Source: Seison nebaliae
Lineage: Eukaryota > Rotifera > Pararotatoria > Seisonacea > Seisonidae
Direction of reading: 5' to 3'
Assembly: GCA_023231475.1 (NCBI GenBank)
Contig: JALJEE010001061.1
Span: 20,678 to 84,677, forward strand
Length of the DNA stretch: 64,000 bases
Shown piece after piece: positions 1-12,684 of the stretch (position 1 is the first letter of the stretch; each line of letters starts with the position of its first letter). The position numbers and the translations under genes were made by a program. The notes under the pieces were generated by a model. That model searched no databases and had not been told where the DNA came from. It saw only the letters and a list, made by a program, of their open reading frames with translations.

Positions 1-20
1 AACACACACACACACACACA
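1..20. repeat. (CA)n microsatellite at the window edge
   Basis: A run of alternating A and C opens the window and may extend to its left. No coding role is apparent. Confidence 0.9.
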
Positions 21-112
21 AATTTTCCTTTCATCAACATCCAATTTTTCCACAACTTTATTAGACTAGCAGCAACTGTAGTTCAGAGAGTTAGCATAGA
101 ATCGGGTAAATC

Positions 113-820
113 ATGGCAATGTTATCACCATCATCAGTCTCATTGAACGAGTCTAGACGGTCGCCCTCTTACTGTCGGATTGCTACACGTTTACCTCGTA
201 TATCGACACAATTGTACAATAAAAATGAATTAACTTCACTTTCTACTGGCATTCTACGCAAACCATCAATGGGAAGTTTACGCAATCCCACCAACGATAT
301 ATTCGCTCGTCTTAATCGTTTGATGATGGGAAGCAATGGCAGTAACCGTGCCAAACGGATGTTAAAACGTCTGATGGAGAAGAAGGATCGAATGTATCTC
401 TTCGACGATTCAGAGACAATACCAGAGAAGATAAAGAAGAAGCGTATGAGGAGAAAACGCAAAACGAAGAAACATAGTGAACAATTCATTAAATTGAATG
501 AGAAGGACAATAAATTGAAGAGACAACGACGACGAAGAAAACGGAAAAATCAGCAACAAGAACCAAATACCATGAAGATTGACAAAGAGCCGAAATTGGA
601 TGATGATCATGAACAGATTAACCGTAGTCGTCATCATCATCGACGGCATCATCATCGACATCTATCTCCGTACCAAGTGCCAAGTAACGGTAATTCACGT
701 AATTCTTCACGAACCACTCACCAATCTGACATTTCCTCAAATTTCGACACTTCCCAAAACTATTTGAAGGAAATAGAAATGAACAATGAGAACGAAAACG
801 AATTAGAGATAAATGGTTAA
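113..820 (+). CDS. Hypothetical basic, His-rich protein (235 aa)
   Basis: I do not recognise this protein. The ATG at 113 has an in-frame TAA two codons upstream, so it can stand alone, although an upstream exon joining inside the ORF is not excluded. The N-terminal 80 residues are Ser/Arg-rich. Residues 80-150 are strongly basic, with Lys/Arg clusters such as IKKKRMRRKRKTKK that could act as nuclear localisation signals. Residues 170-185 are a His/Arg cluster, and the C-terminus is Asn/Glu-rich. There is no signal peptide or membrane segment. A nucleic-acid-binding or disordered tail is possible, but no function can be claimed. The length and composition make it more likely real than chance. 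Confidence 0.45.
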   Translation: MAMLSPSSVSLNESRRSPSYCRIATRLPRISTQLYNKNELTSLSTGILRKPSMGSLRNPTNDIFARLNRLMMGSNGSNRAKRMLKRLMEKKDRMYLFDDSETIPEKIKKKRMRRKRKTKKHSEQFIKLNEKDNKLKRQRRRRKRKNQQQEPNTMKIDKEPKLDDDHEQINRSRHHHRRHHHRHLSPYQVPSNGNSRNSSRTTHQSDISSNFDTSQNYLKEIEMNNENENELEING

Positions 821-3800
821 CATTTAAGTTTATTTTATCTTCCATTCGTTTTATCGGTTTCCTCACCGAACGAATAATCTGTTTCGTTTGAGGAGTCGAA
901 ACATTTACATACATTTCCACCATCTCCCCCCTCTCCTTATCATGGGAGGAATCTTCTTTGCGTTAAATATCGTAGTGATGAACACTTGTATTAGTAGAAT
1001 GGGAAGGCATTTGAAAAGTTATCTACGATTGAATCTTCGGAAGAAATTAGAAAAATGTCCATCAACCAAATCAATTCTTCTATTTCATTATCAAAGACTT
1101 CCAATTTGATGTAAGTGTTGGAAGAAAGGAATTTATCTTTGTAACGTTCTTGATTCCATTAAACATTCGAATATTCGAATGGAAAGTGTGTAAAAAGATA
1201 GATAGACTCATCTCACTCCTTTATTGATTTACCGACCGATTGTTCTTGATCGATCGATTGGTGAATGAATCAAAAGAAGAAATATTAAGATTATCTTACA
1301 AACAATGTAGCAGTTATCATTTCCAGTTTAGTTACTTACTATAAAATGTATTGTGAAAGTAAAGAATGTTTGAAGTTGAGGAAGAAAACATTAGAAATTT
1401 TTCTCATGACCTTCACACATTGACAACTCATTGCATATAAGTATGATATGATTATAATCGAAAAAAAATCGTCTATATTATCATAGGAGAAAGTGAGATG
1501 GAAATAAGACTGTCCATCGTTCTCTTAATAATATGGTGGAACATCATTAGTTATCTATATAAGAAAGTTTTATATTGCGACTTTGTGCCAACAGTTTCCA
1601 TCAAACAAATTCGTCCAAATGAACTTTATTTCAAATTAAAATCTCATTTTTCTTCCTTCGACGTCACGGTCAAATTTCTTTCAAAATTACAAATCGTAGA
1701 ATTACGGAATTTAGATATGTGAGTAGAAGTGAGTGATTGAAATGATTCTTACGAAGACTTCGTAGATGGAAGTCTTTAAAATACCTCGTAATTTAGTTGT
1801 CGATACGAATAAATTTGTAAGAGGTTTTCCCCTTCGACAATATTGTCGCTACTGTAAAAGAAGTTTCCAGTAAATAATTCGATTATTAAAGAAATAATTT
1901 GTCAGATTCTTCACTTTCCCTCAATTCTATATCCTGAGAATAATTTGACTTTCGCCTACGCATCGTTACATAACAAAGTTAAAGTGAATTACATTCTCGT
2001 TCATTTCATTTTTCTTGTGGACACATGAATTTCCATGTCACCAATTCCCTTCGGAGAGAAATGGAGAATTTGTTTATTTTGGTTGTTAAATTCTTGAAGG
2101 AATTCTTCATATTTTACATAATAGTCCGTCAGTGACCATTGGGTGGAAGAAGATAGGTTTGTTTTCTTCTAAATATTTGTGAACTATTCTCCCGAATGTA
2201 TTAATAGCAATGCAATAATATAATTAATAAGATATTTGTTTGGAATCGTTGTCCGATGTATCATACAATCGAAACTAATGAGATACAAACTCAATATAAG
2301 TCAATAAGAAATAGAAAGATTTTAATTATCTTAAATTTTATTGAGCATTTCTTTTGCATCAAACACATTCGCTTAATCAACATACAGTTCCTTTTTCCTT
2401 TCTCACAACCAAATTTCACAACAGTTGTCTTCCTTTTCATAAAAAGGGTTTTTCGTCTTTCCATAAATTTACGTATTTAATAATTAGTGCAAAAGTATAA
2501 GCTTTAGATCTCGTGCCGATGTGTTCGAAAGAATTGTTTGAAAACATTTAAGAATGAACATTTCCTTGAAAGTTCTTTTCCCTATAGAAATGTCTAATAC
2601 TATTCTCTATGTTGAACTTCAAGTGCAAAACATTATCCCAACATTCCAATGTTCTTTTCGAAGTAGCTAATTCAACTTATCTCGAAAGAATTTTCCCTAG
2701 TTTTTTCTCCCAATTTTCTCCCTCACATGAAATCACTTATTAAGCGCTGAAGTCATCATTTGTTATTATGAACATTTGGACAATTCGTTCAATTTTACAT
2801 GTTCTCACTTCAATTACAAAGTTCGTTAAGGTATTCTCTTGTACTGTGACATTCGGGTATTGATATATACAAAGTTTATGATTCGATGTGATCAGAAACC
2901 CAACTCCTCCTGACAAGTTGAAATAATGATGTAATTGAAAATCTTTTCTCCCATAACAAGAAAGTAGTGTGTATGTGTGTGTGTGAGAAGTTTTAGTCAA
3001 CGAAAAGTTTCAGTCAGAAAATTGAAGCAACTTTTGAGAATAATTTGAACTCGTTTTTCTGGTCGGTCGAGGAGGAAGGAAGAAGGAAAATCATTGAAAG
3101 AGAAATTTCCGATGTGTGATAAATTCTATTTGCTCCAGTCCTCCTCTTTATTGCCCTTGACTACTCATTTAAAAATTATACTTCTACTTCCATCCTCCTT
3201 CTTCCCTCCTTCTCTCACAATTTATTTCCGTTGTCTCGTTCATATCGTTGCAATGGTAAGCGAACCGTGTTACTGTCATTCATACAAGACAGTTTCCACT
3301 TTCCCGAATGTCATTCTCCCTAATTTAATGTTTTTTGGACATCAGCACATGTTTCAATAATAACAATTAAACAATCTCATCTTTTCTTTTTGACATGGCT
3401 CGCCCATGTTGACTGATCTCCCAACATATCTCGGTATATATCTATGTCAATTTCTCCATCCACCAATATGATTCTTTCGATTCGATGTTACTCTCATATC
3501 AGTATTCTCTTGGTCGAATGTTAAAAATGACACTAGTCGTAGAAGACGAACGGAAATTAAAGTGTTTATGTTTTCTTGCTACCCTAAATATATTTAGTCA
3601 AAGGGGTTTACTCCTTTCTAAAGAGTAATTAAAGGTTTGACGAATTGATCTTCTTCTGTCTTTTCACAATATTATCAATCGGATAATAATGATAAGTTCT
3701 TCTTAAACATAAGCTGAAAATGAACGATCCATCTTTCTCAACTTTCACACCAACTTTCTTCCTCAAACTTCATCTTTCCAAAAAACAATTTACTTCTTTT

Positions 3801-6531
3801 TCGTTTATTCTTTAGTCGTCAGACTTTGATCGAACTATATTTGTAGAACTATGTTAATTTATGAACTAGACATAAATTTATTTATTCAATTAATGCTGTG
3901 CATTAGTTGTAGAATAATAATTTGCTTTCCTTTCCTAATTTGGTGAAAAAATCACCGTTCAAATTAAACAAATCGTATTATTCAACAAATTCGATAAACA
4001 AATATTTGGGAATATATGTCATTTCCGTTAGTCGCTTTTCAAGACTCTTAAATTATTTATTTGAATAATGTTTCCTTTAAAATTCGTGCATTTTTCTCTC
4101 TCAAAAAAATTTCATCAACTTTCCCATTGTATGTGATACATGAAATATTCATTCTCTCACAATACCGTTTCAAGGAATACGTAACACTCGAAAATTTTGG
4201 TAGAGGGAGAGAAATGAATGTATGAAAATAATAAGGGGAATGTGAATGATACAAAAAAGAAAATAAAGGAAGGAAAATACTTATTCAAAAGTAAAACTTC
4301 AAATTCCTCCCTGTTGTCTTTCTCTTTTGACAGGCAACAACTTCTGTTGCCCAGTCCGACCGTTTGTTGAGGGAATGAATAAAATTCCCTTTCTCAATCT
4401 TCACCGACATTGAGCAATCTTCCTTTTTTAACTATTGTGTGTTCAATTAACTTCACTCTCTGTTCACATATACGTAAGAATTCAATTATATCATTCGGAT
4501 AATGAAAATTTTATGGTTTATTGTGCGTATATGTAAAAAGGAAATTATTTTCATTTTAAAAAAAAATTTTCATTTCTCTTCAAAAACGTATGGGGAGAAA
4601 ATCCCCTTAAAATATATAAGTACGTATCAGATAGTCGGGTAGATAGATTCTATCTGATAGATTGATGGTTCGGTGGGTCGTTGTTTTCAGTGAAATGAAA
4701 CCGTATCATTCTCTATATTCATACATAGATTCTATTCATCCACCAACTGAAATAGAGAAAAAAAGAAAAATATATTCAGTCAATGGCGATGACACAATGA
4801 TATAAGTTGATACATATAAATATATTTGCTTGTCATCCTTCAATTTTCTTTCCGTTTTAGCTTAATTTTTGTGCTACTCTCCCCGAGAGAAATGTACAGT
4901 AAGTACGTTTAATGTTTTCCTGACGGTAAATTGTCAATTACACATTTAAGTCATGGATTATATGAAATCCATTTATTTCAAATATCATCAACTCATTAGT
5001 CGTATGGGAAAGGAGCATCGATTTATCGATAATCTCACGATTAATATCCTCCATTTCCTAATGCTAGATTAAAATTGTTGATTCTAATTAATATGTTCAT
5101 AACAACAACAAAACATTCCCTACTTCAGTGACGAATTCGTCCTCTTCAAATATGTTCAGTTCTACTTTTCTTTTGGTTAGGTGGATGGATGGATTCATAT
5201 GACGGATGTTCGCTTCAAATGTGTTGTATTCGAATTATATAATTATTTCTAGTATCAATTCCTCCAGTTAGTCTAATGTTTTAGGAACTAGATTCATTGC
5301 GAATAAAAAAAAGTGTGGTGTATTTTTCAGTTGTGTTGTTGTTACACATTTTATTGTTATGTTTAGTTGTTGTTATCAAGGAAATTGATACATATACTCA
5401 TCGTTTGAAAACATTAATTATTGGGAATAGGACAACAAAACTTCCCACACTCGATAACATTTGTTTTTATGATTATCATATTAGGAGAAGTTGAATTTGT
5501 TCAATTTTGTTAGGTCTCTACAGCGAAATTTCCAATTGAACTAAAAGTTTTGGGGAGAATATTATCTTTTTTTCAGGAGAGACAAATATCTGGGAGAAAC
5601 GTGCATTTCCTTCCCTCCTTCCTCCAACATGAAAATTGAGTAGGATTAGATATTCATATGTCTATTAGAGGAGTGGGGGGAAGTGAATAAGCTAAATTGT
5701 ATAGTTTCTGTCAGCTGGAAGGCATTCCGAAAGAGTTTTTCTCGCCCACGCGTCTCATCATTGGCGCCTACGCATATTCTTTGTGCACATATGGCGCTGA
5801 ATATTCCTCCTCCATTTCCTTCTCTCTCACCTTCTCGACTGAATATTAATTTATTTTGTTGCTCTACCTCGCGCTATGTTGTGTCAAAAACATTTTTATT
5901 TAATCAATCTCCATTCTCAATCTTTGTCGTAAGGAGAGCCATCTCATTCTTCCTAACCATAAGAACATCATCAATTTCTACTTACTCGTTCTTTCTCCTC
6001 CTTCATCTGTTTCTCTTCTCTGCAATTGTCTGCAGTTGATGGATTTATGTTATTATTTATTTCTTTTACACCAACTATTCCTTTCATCGATCAATTAGAA
6101 ACGTTTTGTCGTTCGTTTGAACAGTTTGACAGGAGGAAAAAACAGTTTTTTAAAATTGAAATGAAATTTTTCGAAAATTCTTCGATTAATTCCCCTGAAA
6201 GAAATGGAGGGAAGGAGGAAGACGGAGTGAACACATAGAAGGATTTTCTGTAGGGAAATCAGTAGAGATTTTCAAATAATTCCAATTTGCTGCATACACA
6301 CTCGTTTCGATTGATGTGACTGTGTATGTGTGTGTGTGTGTGTATGTGTGTGTGTGTGTGTGGAAGGGAAGGAGGTAGGAATGTTGAAAAATTGATTTGT
6401 ATCACTTCAGTTTTAAGTTTGAAAACGAATACATCATGTCCATTTCTCTTTCTTTCAAAGATACTTGCACTATATCGGCCCTTGTACCACATTCGACGCC
6501 GTCACTCGATTTGTCCGTGAACGAATCTTCG
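821..6531. other. Long non-coding stretch upstream of TENT5
   Basis: About 5.7 kb of AT-rich DNA without a convincing gene. Two weak ORFs deserve a transcript check: 1498-1722 (+), a 74-residue ORF with an ATG, a hydrophobic N-terminus and a GTGAGT donor-like site at its stop; and 2740-3000 (-), 86 codons without a good ATG. The part from about 5690 to 6050 is pyrimidine-rich and locally less AT-rich, and could be promoter or 5' UTR of TENT5. The segment 6316-6361 is a (TG)n microsatellite. Confidence 0.4.
6316..6361. repeat. (TG)n microsatellite
   Basis: Interrupted TG dinucleotide run about 170 bp before the chosen TENT5 start codon. It lies in probable 5' UTR or intron. Confidence 0.85.
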
Positions 6532-7419
6532 ATGACGACGAAAGATCCACAAACACGTCAACCGAATGGAATAAGAAATATGAATAATACAATTCCATCA
6601 GCTAGCACGTCAGCATTGATAGAGACGATTGACGCCGTCAACGATCGTTTACATAAAATGTACGAGATTTATAGCAATACGACGAGTAATACGACCGGCG
6701 GCAACGTTTCCGAACCATCAAACGAACAGTGGACAAGTTACGCTCATCAAATGGAAATTGAAGAGGAGGATGACGACGACGATGATGAGGAGGATGAGGA
6801 AGAAGATGATAATGAGATGGAGAATAAATCGAAAGAGATAGATGAGTTAAATGAAATGAATGAAAATGTTCTTTTGACAAATTCATTTGTGGGCGCACAG
6901 AATAATGAGAATTTGAATTCGAATAATTTCCATTTCCATTACGACGATCAATCGAATGTTCTAACTCAATCAGGACACATGACAACACATTTACCTATTG
7001 GAATGAGTGAGAAAGATGATGAGTTCTCAACAACGGCCAATCTCCTTCCAAGCGATCATCGAACGATAATTAACGATTCACAGACATCTTCCGTTCTTTC
7101 CACTTCCGAAATTTTATCTTCCGCCGATTCGTTCCACTCAAACAATCTCTCACATTCTATCGAATCGACTTCTTCCATCTCTCGAGATAGTAGTGAGGAT
7201 TTGGTGGATGTGAACTCGACGAAGACGATTGTGAAGAAAACAATCAAAAACCGTTCACGATTATCAAATTCCAGTCAACAATTTAATCACAATCTCAATC
7301 ACAACAACAACAACAACAGTAACATTGAGGAAGATGATGAGAATAATGATTCATCCATCGATTCCTTATCCACATATTTCCAACGATGTAATACGTCATC
7401 AACTGAATTGGATAAAACG

Positions 7420-7454
<35 letters not shown>

Positions 7455-9183
7455 TTCTTCTTCTTCGCCATCACTCGTCAATCATAAAACTATGAATTCG
7501 AAATGTAATACAAACAACGACAACAACAACAACAACAACAACAACACGAATGAGGAAGAAGAAGAGGATGATGCTGATAGTGGATGTTTGTTACATAAGA
7601 AGACGACGAAAAATAATTTGACAATTATAAAGAATGATAAGGAATTCAATGATTCCAATGCCATATTCATCGAGAATGTGAGTGAGGAGAAAGAGCATTT
7701 CAATCAAATTCCCTATATCACTTCACATGGGTTGAGTGGCGATGATGGGAAATCTTCTCCCACCAATATCGATTTCTTCAACATTCCTGAAGCTCGACAA
7801 TATTTGACACACGATCAGGTTCGAATTTAAAAATTTTAATTAATTAATTTAATTATAATAATTATTTAAATATATTATAAATTCTATTATATTTATATAT
7901 ATAATCTATTAAATACTTTTAATTTTTAGAAAGGAAAATTGATCGAGATTATGGAACGTGACATCCAGTTAATTCCTTACAGTGAATATCAATTGTTCAC
8001 GGAATTACGTATTCATTTAATGGATTTCGTCACTGGTCTCCGTACTCGTCTCCGTAGTCAAGGAATCGATTGTTATTCTGTTCGTTTGAATGGGGGAGCA
8101 GCGAGTCATGTCGTCACAGCCGAGAAGAGTTTGAGAGACAGATGTGGCTTGTACGAGTACATGGATACAGATCTGATATTTCGTGTTAATTTCGCACCGG
8201 AAGCTGGTTGGCATGACATCCGAATTTGTCTCCTTCGATATCTCGCACATTTAATGTCGACATGTGACTATGGTCGTTCTGACGAGCCGTTATTGGAACT
8301 CATTCAACAAGCATTCATTACGAAACAAGTGAAAGTGGTAGATGGAGCGAACGAGTGGGCTCTCCTCTCACTCCGATGTTATCCATATCAAGGAAGGAAT
8401 CTCGATTTGAAATTCGTACACACAATGCATCGTCAATATCAATTCAGTGTAGATTCATTCCAAATCGAATTAGATTCTCTTTTGAAAGCTTATTCGACTG
8501 ACGACGACAATCTTCATAAATGTCAACCATTGGCGGCGTGTGCGTACGGAAATTTTAGTGAGGCAGTTCAACATCTGAAGGAGAAGAGAATCTCGACGAA
8601 ACATGCGGAGAATATTCGTGGTGGTGGACTGTTGAAATATTGCAATCTCTTAATCAACGGTTTCAAATCGTGGAAATCTGATTTGATCATGGAACGATAT
8701 ATGTGCGCACGATTCTGCATCGATTTCAACGATCTGAATAAACAACGTCGAAGTATTAGTAAATATCTCGACACTCATTTCACCACCTCCTTAAGAGACA
8801 TTGCACGTCGCTCAACTTATCTACTCGCCTTACATCGTGTTGCTCAACGATCTCTCAATTGTTACATGCCTCAAGAACGACAACAATTCTTAGACATGAT
8901 CCTTCATCTTCGCTACAATCTTCAAATGCAATTAGCTCAATTCGAATTAACTCTACCGACTGTCGCTCCTATCGGCTCTCACATATTTATGATTAATTCG
9001 AAAAATCCCATGACTCTGCCTTGCATCTTCTATCCGAGAAATGGATGTCAATTGAATCCTATATCCGATCGATTCGAACCCAACATTTATATCAACTCAA
9101 CCGTCATACACGACCACCAATCATCACCATATTCGAATAACGCAGCAAACAATCCCAAACGAAATAATAACCGTTACCAATAA
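6532..9183 (+). CDS. TENT5: TENT5/FAM46 non-canonical poly(A) polymerase
   Basis: Two coding exons, 6532-7818 and 7930-9183, join in phase 0 (CAG|GTTCGA ... TTTTTAG|AAAGG), giving 846 residues. Residues 430-820 match the FAM46/TENT5 nucleotidyltransferase fold. RLNGGAASHV (G484-G485) is the hG[G/S] motif, MDTDL gives catalytic acids D508 and D510, and NLDLKF gives D588. NIRGGGLLKYCNLL and the Arg/Tyr/Met-Cys block that follows are typical of the family. TENT5 enzymes extend poly(A) tails of mRNAs, notably those of secretory proteins. The preceding 430 residues are disordered: acidic runs, poly-Ser from a TCA repeat and poly-Asn from an AAC repeat. Human paralogues of about 390 residues lack such an extension. 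An earlier ATG at 6436 or an upstream exon is possible. TENT5 fits much better than the related mab-21 family. Confidence 0.9.
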
Positions 9184-10767
9184 CAACTTCCCTATCAATC
9201 AATCAATCAATAATTTTATTAGACAAAAAAAAATTAAAAATAAAAAAAATTAAAAAAACAAATTGACAAATTTCTCGTCGTCATCGTTGTCATTATGGAT
9301 ATGGAAATCAAATCAATTCTTTTCACAAAACCATCGTTGATGAGTTGATATCATTTCACTTTTTTATTTAGCAAATAGATTTCGATGATAATATCAGAGA
9401 TTGACCATTTTCAACGATTCGATGGAACTTCATTTTTCTCCTCTTCACAAAAGAATCTTCAAATGTAATCTATTTATCTCACTCATTTTCCGCACCCTAC
9501 CATTCATGGAAATTGGAATATAGGAGAAATATCAGTTAGTGGTCGATTAACGGGAGAAGACAATAGTAGAAATGTTTTCTTCTTTCTCATACAAAGGCCA
9601 AAACTTTTCTTTATCCGTTCTCACAATTTGACTCAATTTATCCCACAACACTTACTGAATCGTCATTTTATCGTGATCATCAATTATATAATCATTCATT
9701 AATATTTATTTTATTTATTCATTTACCAAAACTTCTATAGTTCCATATATATTTAAATATATATGTGTATAATCTCATCAACAATATCATCATCAATATC
9801 ATCATCATCAATATTTGTCAAGTAAAAAGAAATCATTTGGATAATAATTATCACGATTACATATCTTCTTCTAATTTCCATGATAATTTCTTATACAAAA
9901 AAAAACACAACTTTTTGCTCTTACATAAAAATGCTCGTATTTTCTATCGATATTTTGATTCAACAATTTTTATGATATTGTGATTTTCTGATCAAACAAG
10001 ACTTCTGTATTCTCTTTCTCTAATGCGCAAAAATTATTATCATTTCTATTAATCCTTTTTCTCTTTTGTATTTCTCATTCATATTTATAATCAACCTTTC
10101 GTATCTTTAATTTGGTGCGATTTGTAGGACTGATGAAAAAAGGAATAATCTCCCCGATTTTTGTGTTTATTCCCCTTCCCCCACACATACAATTACTCAA
10201 AAAACTAATACGTTTTTCAAGATGCTTTTGATCAAGATCAAATATTATCAAAAATTATTTGAATCTCTATCGATAATATTCTCGTCAACTAAATTACAAA
10301 AAAAAACCATGAAAGGTTCTTTTACCCGAAATATTAAAAAAAACCGGTTGCATATTATTCTGTATATTTATCTTTTTTTCGAATTCTCTACATACTAAAT
10401 GTTTTCATAAAAATAAACAAAATATTTTTTTTTTATTTTTTTCACAAATTTAACTTCTTTTTTAAATTAAAGTCAGAAAACTTTCATAGTTAAGATGTTA
10501 ATGAGCCATGATAGAGTTAGTTAAGTAACAATTGATTCGGAAGATAATGGAAAGAAGAACCTTAAGAATCCGGTGAGGAAATTATCTTTATGGTATTGTT
10601 TAAGAAGTTTTATTGAGGTTGACATGTAAACACTGATAACTGAATAAATAGAATAATTCATATTTGGCATTCAGTAAATCTTAATTTATTTTTATTTTCA
10701 ATTGAACTTAGAGTTAATTAAATAAATTTCGTTTGTTCACTCATTTTTTCCAACCTATTCCTCATCA
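9184..10767. other. Intergenic, no gene seen
   Basis: AT-rich spacer holding the 3' end of TENT5 and the promoter of the next gene. It contains poly-A/poly-T tracts and short ATC repeats, and I see no ORF or RNA gene to support. Confidence 0.5.
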
Positions 10768-11962
10768 ATGATTTTTTGGAGTATTTTGTTTATCGAAACT
10801 GTCCTCGCACAATATAACGGAACGGATGATCAAGAAGAAATCGAATTAAATAATGATGAAATAATGTCTAGAACGAAGTTATTTCCACTTCAATCACTTT
10901 CTTTCCTCAATTTATTCATTTCTATTGAATGTTTTTTTTCAACATATGGATCACAAATATTTATATTCAAATGATAATAAAAAAAACTCTATTTCTTTTC
11001 AGTTATAACGATAGTGTAGTAGTCAATTGGAAGGATAGTATTATTGACCACTTCAACGATAAATCATTAGCACTATTGGGTTCTCAAAAAAATTTGGATA
11101 GCACTATATTTAAACTGATACAAAGTGGAATATTGGAGTACCGGAAAGATGAGCCAATTACGACAAAAGAATTAGTTTGAATTTTGCTCTTCCTATTTCA
11201 TGTGCCCGTCATTCAAGTTAACCAATTCACTCGGAGATACATATGCGAACATTTTCAAGACAAGAGACAGTGTATTGGACGTGATAATAAAGAATGAAAC
11301 CATTTTATCCATCAAGCAGAAGAAGAAAGTCACTTATCAATATTCATTCCAAACGAAAACTGCAAATGTGATCGATGTGCTACGGAGGAATGACACGAAT
11401 GATTTCGCATTTCCCTCCAATGAACTCCGATCAGAATTAGCGACCCAACTAAAAGAGCACGCACATCTCATTTCCAATAGTTCGTCTTCTCACCATATTT
11501 TCATATGAAAGTATGAAATTAATTTATATTAACATTATTATTATTATTATTATTATTATTCAATTTTAGATTTATCTACTCCGATCATCGAATTACAAAA
11601 GAACCGTAGAAAAGGTGGACTTCATGTCGCCTACATATTACTTATACTCTTTTCCATTATTCTCCTAACTGCTGCACTCATCTTTTATCTGCATTATAAA
11701 AAAAGTTAGAATGGAATCTTCGTGACTCTGGTGATCATCTACAATCAGTGAAATTCCATTTTAATCTTCCTTCTTTTTATATCAACTTCAATTTTTGTTA
11801 GAAATCGGATTTCCTATCAGAACACAACCAAAAGGAAAAATTATGTTGGCCTTAGATGTTAAGCCACCGGAAGAAATTTCTATTTTATCAAGCACTCCGA
11901 TGTATTACGCCACTGGATCATCATTCTATTATCTTACGGATGATAAGAATCCAGAAACATAA
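10768..11962 (+). CDS. Unassigned single-pass membrane protein, copy A
   Basis: Five exons deduced by splice sites and phase: 10768-10877, 11003-11174, 11218-11479, 11570-11704 and 11802-11962, giving 279 residues. Residues 1-14 (MIFWSILFIETVLA) look like a signal peptide. An Asn-glycosylation-prone ectodomain of about 180 residues follows, then a basic stretch and one membrane helix (HVAYILLILFSIILLTAALI), a short HYKK stop-transfer and a cytoplasmic tail rich in Ser, Thr and Tyr. The topology is type I. The third exon encodes about 90 residues just before the membrane, roughly where SEA-type domains often sit, but I cannot assign that family. Copy B lies directly downstream with the same exon scheme. 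The first donor (GTTATT) is the weakest junction. Confidence 0.65.
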
Positions 11963-12684
11963 ATTTCCCGTATATTATTCTCCTATTATCATAATTAAAT
12001 TATTTCCAATACGTCGAATATGATATTCTCATATTTTATTAAAATTTAAATTTCTCATCAATAAAATGAAGACAATAAAAAATGAAAGTTCCACTCTTCA
12101 GAGGAGAAAATATTTGGAGATGTGATCTAATCACAGAGAATTATTTCTCCTTTTTGATCAAACATCCGAATGCCAAAATGACGATCCTCATTTTAATTTA
12201 AAAATTCCAAAAATTTTAACGATTCATTTCTATAGAAAAAAGTATGAAGCAAATAAGTTTCGCTTAACATATGTTAATATATATAAAGCGTTTAAGCATT
12301 AATGAAAAACATGTTCTCTAATTTTTCAAGCAAACTGTATATGAAATTGAAAACAAAGTCTTTTTTTCAATACAATCATTTTACTTAAATTACTTATTTC
12401 TATTAAATTTCAAATGTATATTTCTTTGTTTTTGAAGTACGATAAATTGTTCGTCATTATAATATATAGCACTGGAATTTTTAATTATATTTATGCTTTC
12501 CCTAATATACAAAGTTAGTGTACATATCTGAATTTTCACCTTTTTTTCATTTTTTAAAAAACTTTAATCTAATGATATTAAACTTATTGTTAATTAAGAG
12601 ATTGATGTTAATTCCATTAATTTTAATTTGATTCATAAACATGCTCATTAACTATTTGTTTGTCATTGCTCCAATTTACTATAG
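11963..12684. other. Spacer between tandem copies; probable 5' exon of copy B
   Basis: AT-rich DNA with no ORF of note. Copy B needs a signal-peptide exon ending in phase 1 somewhere here. I could not place it: candidate ATG-led segments near 12301 and 12493 end in the wrong phase. Confidence 0.4.

Noticed and set aside
5683-6039. 118-codon plus-strand ORF before TENT5
   Set aside because: No ATG at its start, pyrimidine-driven composition, no homology; more likely 5' UTR or promoter.
7299-7703. Antisense ORFs opposite TENT5 poly-Ser and poly-Asn tracts
   Set aside because: They are mirror frames of triplet repeats (poly-Asp, poly-Leu) with no independent evidence.
7939-9183. Mab-21-like interpretation
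   Set aside because: The motifs RLNGGAASHV, NIRGGGLLKYCNLL and NLDLKF match TENT5/FAM46 specifically.
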